A stretch of 5,198 nt of DNA from Nostoc cf. edaphicum LEGE 07299 (GTDB lineage Bacteria > Cyanobacteriota > Cyanobacteriia > Cyanobacteriales > Nostocaceae): positions 1-5,198 of the forward strand of contig NZ_JADEXF010000341.1 in NCBI RefSeq assembly GCF_015207245.1, in the 5' to 3' direction. Both the position numbers and the translations under genes were made by a program. The notes beneath the pieces are model-generated. The model saw only the letters and a program-made list of their open reading frames with translations. It did not search any database and was not told where the DNA came from. Positions 4,874 to 5,198 of the stretch are shown piece after piece. How positions within the stretch are numbered: position 1 is the first letter of the stretch; each line of letters opens with the position of its first letter.

Positions 4874-5198
4874 ATGCCTGATGAAGAAGTGAAGCCCAAT
4901 TTAAATGAAGCTTCCACCCAGGATGCACAATTAGCTGCCGAAAGCATAGCTAGTGGTGATGAAAAAGCGCCAACGGTGGATTTTGATGCTGATTATGCAG
5001 CTGCACAAAAATTCAGCGTTAGTGAAGTCGATCGCACAGGTAAGGGTGCAGCAGCAGCTGAATCAGCTACTGCACCTAAATATCAAACCTCTAAGCCACA
5101 AGAGACAAAACCTCAAACACAGTCAACTGGTAATCCTGATGATTTTCTAGAGTCAGCAAAAGAAGTTGGGAATTCTCAGACTGGGGATGCAACTAATG
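4874..5198 (+). CDS. Acidic low-complexity protein of unknown function, 3' end outside window
   Basis: ATG 4874 follows AAGGA at good spacing. The frame stays open for 108 codons to the right edge. The visible N-terminus has no signal peptide or membrane segment. It is rich in Asp/Glu, Ala, Ser, Thr, Gln and Pro: an acidic start (MPDEEVKPNLNEAS), an Ala/Asp patch (TVDFDADYAAAQKFSVSEVD, about 34-53), an Ala run (about 58-61), then repeated Lys-Pro/Gln-Thr stretches (about 70-87). This looks intrinsically disordered; FDADYAAAQKFSVSEVD may form a short helix. I do not recognise the family. A folded domain may follow beyond the window. It is divergent from the carotenoid protein gene and may share its regulation, but the direction alone is not proof of a functional link. 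Confidence 0.72.
   Translation, partial: MPDEEVKPNLNEASTQDAQLAAESIASGDEKAPTVDFDADYAAAQKFSVSEVDRTGKGAAAAESATAPKYQTSKPQETKPQTQSTGNPDDFLESAKEVGNSQTGDATN

Noticed and set aside
4953..5150. Open frame on the plus strand, 65 codons, starting within the acidic-protein gene
   Set aside because: It lies in another frame of the gene starting at 4874, which has an AAGGA at correct spacing and runs to the window edge. This frame has no ribosome binding site and an implausible Lys/Gln/Leu composition.
1..5198. CRISPR arrays, tRNA or rRNA genes, insertion sequences, phage or integration sites
   Set aside because: No direct-repeat array, cloverleaf, transposase motif, terminal inverted repeats with target duplication or integrase was found on reading both strands.

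Overview
The window reads as chromosomal DNA of a filamentous, probably Nostocales (Nostoc/Anabaena-like), cyanobacterium. The evidence is six perfect copies of the cyanobacterial octamer GCGATCGC in 5.2 kb, a helical carotenoid protein (a homologue of the N-terminal domain of the orange carotenoid protein, OCP), a two-Cys-pair 61-residue protein of a type I associate with cyanobacteria, and a hairpin-rich interspersed element of a kind I recall from Nostoc genomes. The assignment is from recognition only; no database was searched.

Layout, left to right. Bases 1-951 (+) are the C-terminal part of a family-4 glycosyltransferase that enters from outside the window. After 57 bases comes a small zinc-ribbon protein (1009-1194, +) with a near-perfect Shine-Dalgarno. 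Next is a zinc-dependent medium-chain dehydrogenase (1275-2324, +) with complete catalytic and structural zinc ligands but no acidic coenzyme-selecting residue. An overlapping two-gene cassette follows: an 86-residue protein of unknown function (2393-2653) and a zinc-finger HNH nuclease (about 2634-3089) that starts at a non-ATG codon inside its partner. A MacB/LolD/DevA-type ABC ATPase (3291-4055, +) has its own candidate promoter and terminator and no permease gene beside it. Facing it on the minus strand is the helical carotenoid protein (4121-4651, -). A 222-base divergent region separates this from the start of an acidic, low-complexity protein (4874 to the right edge, +), which is incomplete.

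The first three genes could be co-transcribed, but the spacings (57 and 80 bases) do not prove it. The nuclease pair is clearly coupled in translation. The ABC ATPase and the carotenoid protein are convergent and share a short intergenic region holding a perfect 10-bp hairpin. The carotenoid protein and the acidic protein are divergent and may share control sequences. No single pathway links all the genes: the window looks like several small transcription units side by side.

No RNA gene, CRISPR array, insertion sequence or phage gene was seen, and no gene-free stretch exceeds 300 bases. The parts most worth following up are the small-protein/HNH cassette, the orphan ABC ATPase, and the carotenoid protein with its uncharacterised divergent neighbour.
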